From: Arion vulgaris
Lineage: Eukaryota > Mollusca > Gastropoda > Stylommatophora > Arionidae
Reading direction: 5' to 3'
Length of the DNA: 64,000 nt
Assembly: GCA_020796225.1 (NCBI GenBank)
Contig: CM036756.1
Span: forward strand, 65,550,144 to 65,614,143
The position numbers were made by a program, and so were the translations under genes. Shown here in pieces: positions 22,770 to 34,126 of the stretch; within the stretch, counting starts at the first letter, position 1; each line of letters begins with the position of its first letter. A model generated the notes under the pieces. The model was not told the origin of the DNA. It saw only the letters and a list, made by a program, of their open reading frames with translations, and ran no database searches.

Positions 22770-23350
22770 GCATTAAGTGTTGTTATCAGTCACGAAGAAA
22801 AGACTGGATCTGATATTAAAAGCAGACTGAGCGAGGCACGAATGCATTCAATGCCCTTCAGGCGGTCTGGAAACCAGTCCAAAACAGCATTAGATCCAAG
22901 ATTAACATGTACCGCAGATGTGTGCTATCATCTTTCTTATATAGATCAGAATGCTGGAGAATGATAGAACAAGATATCTCCACATATTTTTTTCCACTTT
23001 CCATACAACTTGTCAGATCTTACACGAGATCTGGCCACAAAAAAAATTGTAAATACCCGTACCTTTACCCAATTACAGTTTACACAGCGTCAGTAGCAAG
23101 AGAATTTGAGCACCATCATCCAAAAGAGACGATGGGATATGTGATACGAATGGAGACTAACTCTGTTACGAAAACTGGACTGAGATGGACACTAGAGTGA
23201 AAGAAAACATGGAAGACCCACAACGGCCAGGAGGATGAGATCAAGAACTTAAAGAAATGAAGCATAGCTGAAGCACCATACATAGCATGGTCACGAACAG
23301 AGAAGAAAGGTGCGTATTTATTGCTGCCCTAAGCGCCAAGTTCCTCACAT
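22770..23350 (+). mobile_element. LINE fragment, region after reverse transcriptase
   Basis: Frames give DIKSRLSEARM..., YRRCVLSSFLYRSECWRMIE, then GYVIRMETNSVTKTGLRW and a basic, frameshifted tail. This is the C-terminal part of a non-LTR polyprotein (the 'LLYGSECW' and 'GHVIRM' patterns). It has several frameshifts and no catalytic domain. A related piece lies at 26995-27195. Confidence 0.6.
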
Positions 23351-24005
23351 GCTAGAGAGATTACGCACAGGGGCGTAGCTAGCCATTTGTCGCTCACAAG
23401 CCTGACGGAAATGTCGTACAGGAGCCGTATTAACTTAAAGCTGCCATTCCTTCTAAGTAGCATGTTATTACTCAACAATTCCCCCAGCCCCGAATATTAC
23501 CAAATTTACAATACTTCTTCATCTTCACCTTTCAATTGCCAATGGAGCACAGGTATATATAATACAAATAGCAAAAATAACAAAATAACAAAAAATAACA
23601 AAAAATACAAATAACTAAAATAAAGTCAATTACAATCTAGCACTTTCAAACTAGATAGACAGTTCTCCTCCTTTCTAGCTTCAATTTTCTCTCAACACTT
23701 AATCAAGGACTATGCCTACCGACGTAGTCAACGATCATGTCTCTACACAGCTCTCTATTCATCTCCTTGGTGCAGTAAATCAGTTCTGACACCAATCTCT
23801 GGTTAAACCACGCTGTCAGACCATACAACATCTACTACCTCTGCCTTCCACTGTCTTTCCTTTCATGTACTTTACCCGTTTTACTCTCAACAGTCCATAC
23901 ATTATTTTTCGTGTAAGTAACAATACATATTTTCAACTCAAGAAAGGAATATATATTTATTCTCTCTACGTGGTCACGCCAGTGTTATAAATACCTGTAT
24001 AATAA
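23351..24005. other. no recognisable feature; short A-rich run
   Basis: Contains an AACAAAATAACAAAAAATAA-type run at 23565-23620. Otherwise I see nothing; the 75-codon frame at 23387 has no motif. Confidence 0.45.
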
Positions 24006-24260
24006 TAATAGCCGTCCATCGCAAGCGATGATGACAACAGCCTCAAACGTGTGCTGTTGCACCTCTCTGGTGTGTGCGGAGGTAACTGTAGAATCCAATC
24101 CTAGAACACAATCCCCTACCACAGGTGGGGCATACATGATCCAGGTTAGACATGTGGGTGTTGTGTGTTCTGTCTTTTCGCACAGTTCGGTTTCTCTGTG
24201 CCTCAGCGGCACGACGATTCTCAGCTTTGCGATGTCATCTTGTGTTGTTATAGTCTAATT
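24006..24260 (+). mobile_element. family G dispersed repeat
   Basis: Shares GTCCATCGCAAGCGATGATG, CCTCAAACGTGTGCTGTTG, GGAGGTAACTGTAGAATCC and CTAGAACACAATCCCCTACC with 37625-37750. The class is unknown. In the second copy it leads directly into a LINE C-terminal segment. Confidence 0.5.
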
Positions 24261-24869
24261 GTGTACTTGTGTTGTTACTTGTGTATTTACCTGTATACGC
24301 CTTCTCCAAACCATTGTAAACTGGACTAACATTTAACACTTTAAGATAGTGAAATAGTAGCACAACAATGCAATAATTTTACGAAAACACATCAATAGAA
24401 AGACGTTGTATTTTATTAGTAAACATTGATCAAGCACAGATAAAAGCCACGATACCAACAACAATGAAAGTAATAATTTATCCTACTGAACATTGTCCTA
24501 GACTTCAACACAAATGTTTTAACAAAACGATTTGTGTTCAAGACGTCTTTGATCATGGTACCAGTGAGTTATGGCTTAGGTTGTAATAAAGACATTACAG
24601 AAGAAAATCGAATCTTTTGAATTGTTGTAGAAACATTACTAAGACGCCATGGACAAAGTAGAGAAAGAATATATACATCCTACAAGACCTGATTGGTTAT
24701 TGGTTACTGAAAAGACGTCATTAAACTCCGGACAGACCGGTAGGTGCTCAGTATCCCTCAACTGATGTTGAACGGTATGCATACTGATGGTTTATGTGCT
24801 CTCCGGTAGACCACACTCATTTCTCTGCCCCTTATACATTCAGTTCTATTTGTAAAACATCATCGTCTT

Positions 24870-25000
24870 CATCAGGTGCCTTGTCGGCTGGCGTAGTCGA
24901 TCATGGATCTCCACAAATCTCTGTCTCTGCTGTTTATTATCATCTCAGATGTTGACGCTCTTCCGTGCCATGACGTCAAACTATCCAAACTTGTACAACA
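24870..25000 (-). mobile_element. LINE 3' end fragment (family F)
   Basis: On the minus strand it parallels the better copy at 37900-38028, with ATGGCACGGAAGAGCGTCAA, GACAGAGATTTGTGGAGATC and ATGATCGACTACGCCAGCC. It is truncated to about 130 bp. Confidence 0.6.
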
Positions 25001-25180
25001 GGTAAACTAAAAACTCCTTAAATCGCTGGAGAGATTCAACATCTAATTTACTGTCTTCTTCCAACAGGCAGTAGTGAATAGATAGAAGAACGTTCCCCGC
25101 ATCCATCCACAACTCCCTGACAATTAATACTATACAAGATCTGAACATAGAATAGCAATAACTCATAAGCATCATCATGT
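25001..25180 (-). other. short unrecognised open frame
   Basis: A 65-codon minus-strand frame (ELWMDAGNVLLSIHYCLLEE, DSKLDVESLQRFKEFLVYLL) has a protein-like composition and is preceded by TAATTGTCAG, a possible splice acceptor. I do not recognise it. No donor site follows before it runs into a LINE end. It may be a decayed repeat or an isolated exon. Confidence 0.12.
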
Positions 25181-25228
25181 TTCATAGTCTGAAATATTCT
25201 TTCACATGAAATATGACATGTTGAGAAA

Positions 25229-25992
25229 TAAATATAATGAGAAAGAAATATGTTCGAAAAGAAATATATTTAGAAAGAAATATGCTCAGAAAGAAATATG
25301 TTTAGAAAGAAATATGTTTAGAAGGAAATATGTTTAGAAAGAAATATGTTTAGAAGGAAATATATTTAGAAAGAAATATGTTTAGAAGGAAATATATTTA
25401 GAAAGAAATATGTTTAGAAAGAAATATGTTCAGAAAGAAATATGTTTAGAAAGAAATATGTTTGTTTAGAAAGAAATATGTTGAGAAAGAAATATGTTGA
25501 GAAAGAAATATGTTTAGAAAGAAATATGTTCAGAAAGAAATATGTTCAGAAAGAAATATGTTTAGAAAGAAATATGTTTAGAAAGAAATATGTTCAGAAA
25601 GAAATATGTTGAGAAAGAAATATGTTCAAAGAGAAATATGTTGAGAAAGAAATATGTTCAAAGAAATATGTTGAGAAAGAAAATGTTGAAAAGAAATATG
25701 TTTAGAAAGAAATATGTTCAGAAAGAAATATGTTTAGAAAGAAATATGTTTAAAAAGAAATATGTTTAGAAGAAAATATGTTTAGAAAGAAATATGTTTA
25801 GAAAGAAATATGTTTAGAAAGAAATATGTTCAGAAAGAAATATGTTTAGAAAGAAATATGTTCAGAAAGAAATATTTTTGTTTAGAAAGAAATATGTTTA
25901 GAAGGAAATATGTTTGGAAAGAAATATGTTCAGTAAGAAATATATTCAGAAGTAAATATGTTCAGAAAGAAATATTTTTAGAAAGAAATATT
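25229..25992 (+). repeat. 16-bp minisatellite, about 47 copies
   Basis: Unit GAAAGAAATATGTTTA with variants TTCA, TTGA and GAAGG. The plus strand is strongly purine-rich. Copy borders at 25620-25690 and 25870 have indels. Confidence 0.95.
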
Positions 25993-26142
25993 ATGAACAG
26001 CGTGATTCTTGGAAGTCGACACCGAATTTTGTCGAGACAATAATGCACCAACACAACGATAATTAATGCACGAGTTCTACAATGGAGATGGCAGGGGAAC
26101 TGATTAGAGACCTATAATCTTTCAATAGAAGAAGCTCATCAT

Positions 26143-26325
26143 TTTCTTCTTCAAGCGCTCCATATCGACCACTTTTTAAACCACTCTTTCTCATCTATAT
26201 GTGATATGAGTATAGTGTGAATGTAAGCTTCCCTAGGCCCCTACCTTATTCGCCCATTACGAAATGCCATTTAGGTTGCAGTGGTACTATTCTTTGCTTC
26301 CTTTGCGGGCTCTGACATCAAACTG
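26143..26325 (-). mobile_element. family C element, internally deleted
   Basis: CTTCTTCAAGCGCTCC, ATATCGACCACTTTTTAAACC, then a jump to TGTAAGCTTCCCTAGGCCCC and GGTACTATTCTTTGCTTCC. The central section with the GCGCCTAC landmark is missing. Confidence 0.6.
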
Positions 26326-26721
26326 GCGAAATCGAGTAATGATTATTCCTATTTCTGAAAAAAAAGTCATGCTACTGGAATATAGATTCCCGTTCTAGAT
26401 TTAGTTAACATAAACTTGTCATGTAAAGTTATTTTTATATCATTGAGTGTGATTTACGTCTTGTTTTCTATTAGTTTACATCAAATGATATCACTATCTG
26501 TATTATTCAATCAGAGCTGCCTCGCTGTGTACACACATATCTTGATAATCTAGTAATCAATGATTTATATAATGTGGTATATAATGTACGGACGTCAAAA
26601 TACTGCCCTGGTTCCCGATTAAGCGTGACCGCTTGCCCAGTATTAAAGAAGCACTTTCACAGATCCAGTATCAGGAATATGAGCTGGCTTCAAATCCTGT
26701 AATCTTTAAACTAAACAGGAT

Positions 26722-26938
26722 ATGGTGATATAGCTGCCCAGCAAGTTCGTAGCGCGTTGGACTGCGGGTGACAAGCCCTCTGTGAGTGCGTGTTCAATTC
26801 CGCGGGCTGGCAGAAAAAGCCACAGTTTCCCCAGATTTACGGTGTTCGTGGCACGGAACCGAAGGGTTACGATGTCCATGGCCCCGAGTGGAAGAGCTTA
26901 AAGCTCAAGTGCTTCTGGATCGGGGGAAAAAAAAAAAG
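26722..26938 (+). mobile_element. SINE-B, full length
   Basis: tRNA-like head CTGCCCAGCAAGTTCGTAGC, GCGTTGGACTGCGGGTGAC, box B GTGTTCAATTCC. The body has two 30-bp repeats, one starting GGTGTTCGTGGCACGGAACC and one starting GATGTCCATGGCCCCGAGTG, then AAGCTCAAGTGCTTCTGGAT and an A-run. This non-expanded copy shows the two-repeat ancestral structure. Confidence 0.85.
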
Positions 26939-26994
26939 AACAAATACAGAAAAAAGGAATGTACTAAAATGAAATCTATACAAATATGATGGTA

Positions 26995-27195
26995 AATTAG
27001 ACACAACATTATACACAAGTTGGAGACATTCCAAAATAGATATTTAAGAAGAATCTTGCAAATTTTCTGGCCAAATAGGATACAAAAATCAAGAGCTGTT
27101 AATACTAAAATGCAATGCATCATTTGAGACTATTATTAAAAGACAAAGATGGAAGTGAATTTGACATGTAAGTCGTATGCCAGCCAGTAGAGGCA
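26995..27195 (+). mobile_element. LINE fragment, region after reverse transcriptase
   Basis: Frames read TTLYTSWRHSKIDI, EESCKFSGQIGYKNQELLIL and ASFETIIKRQRWK, matching the zone between 'LLYGSECW' and 'GHVIRM' of the LINE at 22770. It follows a SINE-B and is heavily mutated. Confidence 0.45.
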
Positions 27196-27199
27196 TTGA

Positions 27200-28040
27200 C
27201 TATGTATATATATATGCAACAGCTAACTTTCTATCCAAATAAAGCAACACGTTATAAAAGTAGTTATGCATTTCCTGGTTATAATGTTATTTTTATTTGT
27301 TCCCTTCCCTGTATTTCATTTATTTAGTTATATATCTAGCTTGTGTTAAGCAAAAGTTGAGAATTTCCAAGGTAAATATTTTTCATTTTGTTTATAGGTG
27401 GAAAAACTGAACGTTTTAAACCTGTAAACCAGGAAGTCCGTGTAATAAAATAAATATTAAATCAAATATAGACTAGGTAAAAGAGATTTTATTAAAAGAA
27501 AAATCTGTGTTATTAATAATTAATGAAGATCATTATCATTTCACTCAAGACAGCTTTATAGAAATTTCGATCTCCTCCCTAATATCTTTACCAGGCGATA
27601 ACGATTATATAACTATATAACACCACTCTCGATCTTTGTTGATTAATCAACTGTCTTGTGCCTCTAGCAAAGTGTTCTTGTTTGGCAGTTTCCATTTTCA
27701 CCCTCGTCTCCTTCACTCTGAATAGTGGTGTACATTTATCAATATTTTCAAAGTCATCAATACGAACTGCATCTCTTATGACATTGATGCTATATGATCT
27801 GCCCTTCCTCAATTACTACTGAATCAATTAGAATATGCACAATTCGCTGTACTGGTATATGCCCAAGAACTAAAAAAAAGGTTAAATGGATCATGTGGAA
27901 TGTGCTTAATGTCCCTAGCCTCTCCTGCAATATACACCGAGTCAGAACATTTACTGAGTATAGTAATTCATTCGTTCAATAAGCATGCGTGTGCGAATAT
28001 ATGTGTACTCAACTACTTCAGAGCCATGATTCTCGCTTTG
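27200..28040. other. no recognisable feature
   Basis: AT-rich sequence with short random open frames and a small (TA)n near 27203. No coding signal or known repeat seen. Confidence 0.5.
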
Positions 28041-28049
28041 ATCTCTATA

Positions 28050-29544
28050 GTATGCCCGTCTGCCCAGCGTGTTCGTAGCTCGTTGAACTACGGGTGACTA
28101 TTCCTCTGTGTGTGCGGGTTCAATTCCGCAAGATGGCAGAAAAAGCCACAGATTCAGCAGAATTACGGTGTTCGTGGCACCGAACCGAAGATTTACGATG
28201 TTCATGACACCGAACCGAAGATTTACGATGTTCATGACACCGAACCGAAGATTTACAATGTTCATGACACCGAACCGAAGATTTACGATGTTCATGACAC
28301 CGAACCGAAGATTTATGATGTTCATGACACCGAACCGAAGATTTATGATGTTCATGACACCGAACCGAAGATTTATGATGTTCATGACACCGAACCGAAG
28401 ATTTACGATGTTCATGACACCGAACCGAAGATTTACGATGTTCATGACACCGAACCGAAGATTTACGATGTTCATGACACCGAACCGAAGATTTATGATG
28501 TTCATGACACCGAACCGAAGATTTATGATGTTCATGACACCGAACCGAAGATTTACGATGTTCATGACACCGAACCGAAGATTTATGATGTTCATGACAC
28601 CGAACCGAAGATTTACGATGTTCATGACACCGAACCGAAGATTTATGATGTTCATGACACCGCACCGAAGATTTACGATGTTCATGACACCGAACCGAAG
28701 ATTTACGATGTTCATGACACCGAGCCGAAGATTTACGATGTTCATGACACCGAACCGAAGATTTACGATGCTCATGACACCGAACCGAAGATTTACGATG
28801 TTCATGACACCGAACCGAAGATTTATGATGTTCTGGACACCGAACCGAAGATTTACGATGTTCATGACACCGAACCGAAGATTTGATGTTCTTGACGACA
28901 CAAACCGAACGTATTTCAAATTTCATGACCACGAGCCGAAGATTTACGATGTTCTGACACCGCACCGAAGATTTACGATGTTCAGACACCGAACCGAATT
29001 TCGATGTTCATGACACCGAGCCGAAGATTTACGATGTTCATGACACCGCACCGAAGATTTGATGTTCATGACACCGAACCGAAGATTTACGATGTTCATG
29101 ACACCGAGCCGAAGATTTACGATGTTCATGACACCGAACCGAAGATTTACGATGTTCATGACACCGAGCCGAAGATTTACGATGTTCATGACACCGAACC
29201 GAAGATTTACGATGTTCATGACACCGAACCGAAGATTTACAATGTTCATGACACCGAACCGAAGATTTACAATGTTCATGACACCGAACCGAAGATTTAC
29301 AATGTTCATGACACCGAACCGAAGATTTACAATGTTCATGACACCGAACCGAAGATTTACAATGTTCATGACACCGAACCGAAGATTTACAATGTTCATG
29401 ACACCGAACCGAAGATTTACAATGTTCATGACACCGAACCGAAGATTTACGATGTTCATGACACCGAACCGAAGATTTACAATGTTCATGACACCGAGCC
29501 GAAGAGCTGAAAAGCTCAAGTGCTTCTTGATCGGGAAAAAAAAA
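28050..29544 (+). mobile_element. SINE-B expanded by an internal minisatellite, with target duplication
   Basis: A single SINE-B insertion bounded by a 9-bp duplication ATCTCTATA (28041-28049 and 29545-29553). The head is intact in layout: GCCCGTCTGCCCAGCGTG, TTCGTAGCTCGTTGAACTAC, box B GGTTCAATTCC. The 3' end GAAGAGCTGAAAAGCTCAAG, GCTTCTTGATCGGG and an A-run is also intact. Between them the family's internal 30-bp repeat, two copies in ordinary SINE-B, has grown to about 45. Confidence 0.92.
28167..29510 (+). repeat. 30-bp minisatellite inside SINE-B, about 45 copies
   Basis: Unit GATGTTCATGACACCGAACC GAAGATTTAC (30 bp). The first unit is the SINE form GGTGTTCGTGGCACCGAACC and the last ends GAGCCGAAGAGCTGA as in the SINE 3' part. 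Variants GATTTATGATG, GATTTACAATG and GAGCC are clustered, showing block amplification. A patch at 28870-29070 has dropped bases. Long open frames in several frames on both strands are artefacts of a 10-codon unit. Confidence 0.97.
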
Positions 29545-29553
29545 ATCTCTATA

Positions 29554-29812
29554 ATCTTCTTCTTCTTCGAACGCTCCATATCGACCACTTGTTAACCACT
29601 CTTTGTAATGTGTATGTGATCTGAGCCTAAAAGCGATCGTACGTTGTGCCACTTATGAACCTACAAGTAGGCCAGCACATCCAATTTCTGCGACGCATTT
29701 CATTCACTGGGGTAGATTCCTAGGCCCTACCTCAGTTGCTACTTACGACATGTTTTGTAGGTAGCAGTGTTACCATTCTGTGCTCCCTTGAGCCTTGGCA
29801 ACACATGGGAGG
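29554..29812 (-). mobile_element. family C element
   Basis: CTTCTTCTTCTTCGAACGC, ATATCGACCACTTGTTAACC, GTACGTTGTGCCACTTATG, AGGCCAGCACATCCAATTTC and CATTCTGTGCTCCC. It abuts the SINE-B target duplication directly. Confidence 0.75.
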
Positions 29813-29974
29813 TATATTTTATATGTATATATATTACAGACGCCATTTGGTAAGTGTCCATGTGTGAGACTTCGAATTTACACTGGTTACTATGGTGAAA
29901 TAAGTAAAACCAAAGTTGTGTAGTTTTCCAAAGTAAAAAAAAATAATATACAGCACGTTTCTATCAAAGGACTT

Positions 29975-30105
29975 TAACAGCAAAGTATACAAGTATAAAC
30001 AAAGTATACAAAGTATACAAGCAAAGTATACAAAGTATACAAGAAAGTATACAAAAGTATAACAAAGTATACAAAAGTATACAAGCAAAGTATACAAAAG
30101 AAGTG
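29975..30105 (+). repeat. short array of AAAGTATACA motifs
   Basis: Irregular repeats of CAAAGTATACAAAGTATACA with small insertions; about 10 copies of the 10-11 bp core. Confidence 0.8.
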
Positions 30106-30167
30106 AACAATTTCAGACATCCTATATGGCAGATATAATATATACAGTCAGACAATACATTCTAATG

Positions 30168-33062
30168 GAATCTCTCTCTCTCTCAGTGCACTCTACCGGT
30201 TTTCTAGTGCTCTTTCTCAGTTCTCTCAATAATCTCTCTCTGTTTATTTCTCTTCAATCATTTTCTACTCTATATGTCCTCTATTTCTCTCTATGTTCTC
30301 TCTCTTGCTCTCTCTATGTCCTCTCTAGTTCTTCTCTATGTCTCTTCTATGTTCTCTCTCATGTCTCCTCTATTCTATGTCTCCTCATTCTCTCTTATGT
30401 TTTCTCTCTATGTTCTCTCTCTCATGTTCTCTTCTATGTTCTCTCTTATTTCTCTCTATGTTCTCTCTCTATGTTCTCTCTCTGTTTCATTTCTCTTATC
30501 TATGTTCTCTCTATTTCTCTCTATGTTCTTCTCTCTATGTTCTCTCTATGTTCTCTCTATGTTCTCCTTTCTCTATGTCTCTCTGTTTCTCCTATTTCTC
30601 TATGTTCCTCTCATGTTCTCTCTATGTCTCTCTCCATTTCTTCTCTATTTCTCTATGTTCCTCTCTATGTTCTCTATGTCTCTATGTTCTTCTATGTCTC
30701 TCTATGTCTCTATGTTCTTATGTTCTCTCTATGTTCTCTATGTACTCTCTATTTTCTCTCTATGTTCTTTCTCTATGTTCTCTATGTTCTCTATGTCTCT
30801 CTATGTTCTCTCTATGTTCTCTATGTTCTCATGTTCTCTATGTACATCTATGTTCCTCTATGTATCTCTATGTTCTCATGTCTTCTATGTTCTCTATGTA
30901 CCTCTATGTTCTCTTTCTCTATGTTCTTCTTTCTCTATGTTCTCTCTCTATGTTCTCTCTATGTTCTCTATGTACTATCTATTTCTCTATGTACTCTCTA
31001 TGTTCTTTCTATGTTCTCTATTCTCTCTCTATGTTCTCTCTCTATGTCCTCTCTATGTTCTCTGTCTCTATATTCTCTCTCTATGTTCTCCTATGTTCTC
31101 TGTTTCTATATTCTTCTCATGTTCTCTGTCTCTATATTCTCTCTATGTTCTCTGTCTCTATATTCTTTCTCTATGTTCTCTGTCTCTATATTCTTTCTCT
31201 ATGTTCTCTGTCTCTATATTCTCTCTCTATGTCCTCTCTATGTCCTCTCTATGTTCTCTGTCTCTATATTCTTTCTCTATGTTCTCTCTCTATGTTCTCT
31301 CTATGTTCTCTGTCTCTATATTATCTCTCTATGTCCTCTCTATGTTCTCTGTCTCTATATTCTTTCTCTATGTTCTCTGTCTCTATATTCTCTCTCTATG
31401 TTCTCTGTCTCTATATTCTCTCTCTATGTTCTCTCTCTATGTTCTCTGTCTCTATATTCTCTCTCTATGTTCTCTCTATGTTCTCTCTATGTTCTCTGTC
31501 TATGTTCTCTCTCTATGTTCTCTGTCTCTATATTCTCTCTCTATGTTCTCTGTCTCAATATTCTCTCTCTATGTTCTCTCTCTATGTTCTCTCTATGTTC
31601 TCTGTCTCTATATTCTTTCTCTATGTTCTCTCTCTATGTTCTCTGTCTCTATATTCGTTCTCTATGTTCTCTCTCTAAGTTCTCTGTCTCTATATTCTTT
31701 CTCTATGTTCTCTGTCTCTATTTTCTCTCTCTATATTCTCTCTCTATGTTCTCTGTCTCTATATTCTCTCTCTATGTTCTCTCTCTATGTTCTCTCTCTA
31801 TGTCCTCTCTATGTTCTCTGTCTCTATATTCTCTCTCTATGTTCTCTCTATGTTCTCTGTCTCTATATTCTTTCTCTATGTTCTCTGTCTCTATATTCTT
31901 TCTCTATGTTCTCTGTCTCTATATTCTCTCTCTATGTCCTCTCTATGTCCTCTCTATGTTCTCTGTCTCTATATTCTCTCTCTATGTTCTCTCTATGTTC
32001 TCTCTATGTTCTCTGTCTCTATATTCTCTCCTATGTCCTCTCTATGTTCTCTGTCTCATATTCTTTCTATGTTCTCTCTATGTCTCTGTCTCTATATTCT
32101 TCTCTATGTTCTCTGTCTCTATATTCTCTCTATATTCTCTCTCTATGTTCTCTGTCTCTATATTCTCTCTCTATGTTCTCTCTATGTTCTCTCTCTATGT
32201 TCTCTGTCTCTATATTCTTTCTCTATGTTCTCTCTCTATGTTCTCTGTCTCTATATTCTTTCTCTATGTTCTCTCTCTATGTTCTCTGTCTCTATATTCT
32301 TTCTCTATGTTCTCTCTCTATGTTCTCTGTCTATATATTCTTTCTCTATGTTCTCTGTCTCTATATTCTCTCTCTATATTCTCTCTCTATGTTCTCTGTC
32401 TCTATATTCTCTCTCTATGTTCTCTGTCTATGTTCTCTCTATGTTCTCTGTCTCTATATTCTCTCTCTATATTCTCTCTCTATGTCCTCTCTATGTTCTC
32501 TGTCTCTATATTCTCTCTCTATGTTCTCTGTCTCTATATTCTCTCTCTATGTTCTCTGTCTCTATATTCTCTCTCTATGTTCTCTCTCTATGTTCTCTCT
32601 CTATGTTCTCTCTATGTTCTCTCTCTATGTTCTCTCTATGTTCTCTATGTTCTCTCTCTATGTTCTCTCTATGTTCTCTCTCTATGTTCTTTCTCTATGT
32701 TCTCTCTCTATGTTCTCTCTATGTTCTCTGTCTATGTTCTCTCTATGTTCTCTATGTTCTCTCTCTATGTTCTCTCTATGTTCTCTCTATGTTCTCTATG
32801 TTCTCTCTCTATGTTCTCTCTCTATGTTCTTTCTCTATTTTCTCTCTATGTTCTTTCTCTATGTTCTCTCTATATTCTCTCTATATGTTCTCTCTATGTT
32901 CTTTCTCTCTCTATGTTCTCTCTCTAAGTTCTCTCTATGTTCTCTCTATATGTTCTCTCTATGTTTTTTCTCTCTATGTGTTCTCTCTCTATGCTCTATC
33001 TATGTTCTTTCTCTCTCTATGTTCTCTCTCTCTTCTCTCTCTGTTCGTTTTCTCTCTCTTGC
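30168..33062 (+). repeat. 2.9-kb pyrimidine-rich array
   Basis: Built from CTCTCTATGTT and CTCTGTCTCTATATT motifs. In the better-ordered part (31100-32600) a 28-bp composite, TCTCTCTCTATGTT plus CTCTGTCTCTATAT, dominates, mixed with single-motif runs. The plus strand is almost all C and T apart from ATG, ATA and GTC steps. Two frames stay open for over 900 codons and a third for over 400, purely by composition. Parts near 30350-31140 and 32020-32110 lose bases irregularly. Confidence 0.95.
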
Positions 33063-33285
33063 ACTCCCTATGACCATACTCTTTCTTCCTCTATCGCAAT
33101 GAGAATAAAAATTATAAAATAAATATTTCAAGAACATCCATCTTAATCTAAAATGACAGATGTGTTGTCAGGACACATTTTTTTCATAATTCTTCTCTTG
33201 ATCTTACATACACATACATACACATACGCAAACACATATACAAACTACCAAACAGCAATGTATTTTCTCTCTTCCCTCTCTCTCC

Positions 33286-33290
<5 letters not shown>

Positions 33291-33335
<45 letters not shown>
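33291..33335 (+). repeat. (CT)n microsatellite
   Basis: Perfect CT run of about 44 bases. Confidence 0.97.
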
Positions 33336-33341
<6 letters not shown>

Positions 33342-33472
33342 CACCCTTGCTAAAACATAAATCTATATTCTACATATTATGATCAGAAATTGGTTAACGT
33401 TTTCAAGGACTTTGTATTTTCTTGACCGTCTGCAGCATTATTTCACAATGATGATAACTGAACAATGACCTC

Positions 33473-33700
33473 GACATAGAATATAAAGGTGGTAATGACG
33501 ATAAATGACTCTATGACAAAGAATCTAAAGGTGATAATGACGATAAATGCGTCTATCACATAGAATATAAAGGTGATAATGACTATAAATGCGTCTATGA
33601 CAAAGAATCTAAAGGTGGTAATGACGATAAATGCGTCTATGACATAGGATATAAAGGTGATAATAATTATGTGTGTATGACAAAGAATATAAAGGTGGTG
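33473..33700 (+). repeat. 42-bp minisatellite, about 5 copies
   Basis: Unit with AAAGGTGATAATGACGATAA then ATGCGTCTATGACAAAGAAT. A SINE-D inserted at its right end. Confidence 0.9.
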
Positions 33701-33708
33701 ATAATGCT

Positions 33709-33954
33709 TGGTGGCGTCTGTGGCTTAGGGGATAGTGACTCGGTCTATTAACCTCGAAGTTCTGAGCTCGAATCACGCTGCGGATAATTTGGTTGCAAAT
33801 TGTTTGGCGTGGATTTTTACAAAAGGAAGATGACGCCACCCGTTCAGAAAGAATGGCAAACTACTGAACGTAATAATGCCTAGACAAATCACAAACAGCG
33901 TTAAAAAACTGTGGTTGATCCGTAAAGTCCTGTAAAGGATATGCAATTAACTTA
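33709..33954 (+). mobile_element. SINE-D with target duplication
   Basis: tRNA-derived SINE of 246 bp, flanked by ATAATGCT (33701-33708, 33955-33962). Box A region TCTGTGGCTTAGGGGATAG; box B GAGCTCGAATCAC. Body: AATTTGGTTGCAAATTGTTT, GACGCCACCCGTTCAGAAAG, AACTACTGAACGTAATAATG, AATCACAAACAGCGTT, ending CTGTAAAGGATATGCAATTA. Copies with the same order lie at 44146, 52387, 54915 and 61757. Confidence 0.9.
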
Positions 33955-34126
33955 ATAATGCTAACTGTGTCTATGAGGGAAATGGGCAATATGACACTTG
34001 TTACATTGTCTGTATTGTACAACTGCGATGGTATTCAACTAACCCGGAACAAGAACCTACAGTAAATGGTCAATGTCTGGAAATACTGCAGTAACGACTA
34101 GTTAACAAATTCTAAGAATGATTATT

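Noticed and set aside
25229..25992. CRISPR-like array of short direct repeats
   Set aside because: Repeats are contiguous with no unique spacers and the context is eukaryotic; the same holds for all other arrays here.
28098..29652. Several open frames of 168 to 301 codons on both strands
   Set aside because: All lie in the 30-bp array inside SINE-B; every frame of a stop-free 10-codon unit stays open.
30126..33102. Open frames of 933, 942, 446 and 428 codons on the plus strand
   Set aside because: They overlap in different frames of one CT-rich array that lacks stop codons by composition; the peptides are serine, leucine, cysteine and tyrosine repeats.
33709..33790. A functional tRNA gene
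   Set aside because: Box A and box B are present but the stems do not close into a tRNA, and the sequence continues into a SINE body repeated five times in the window.
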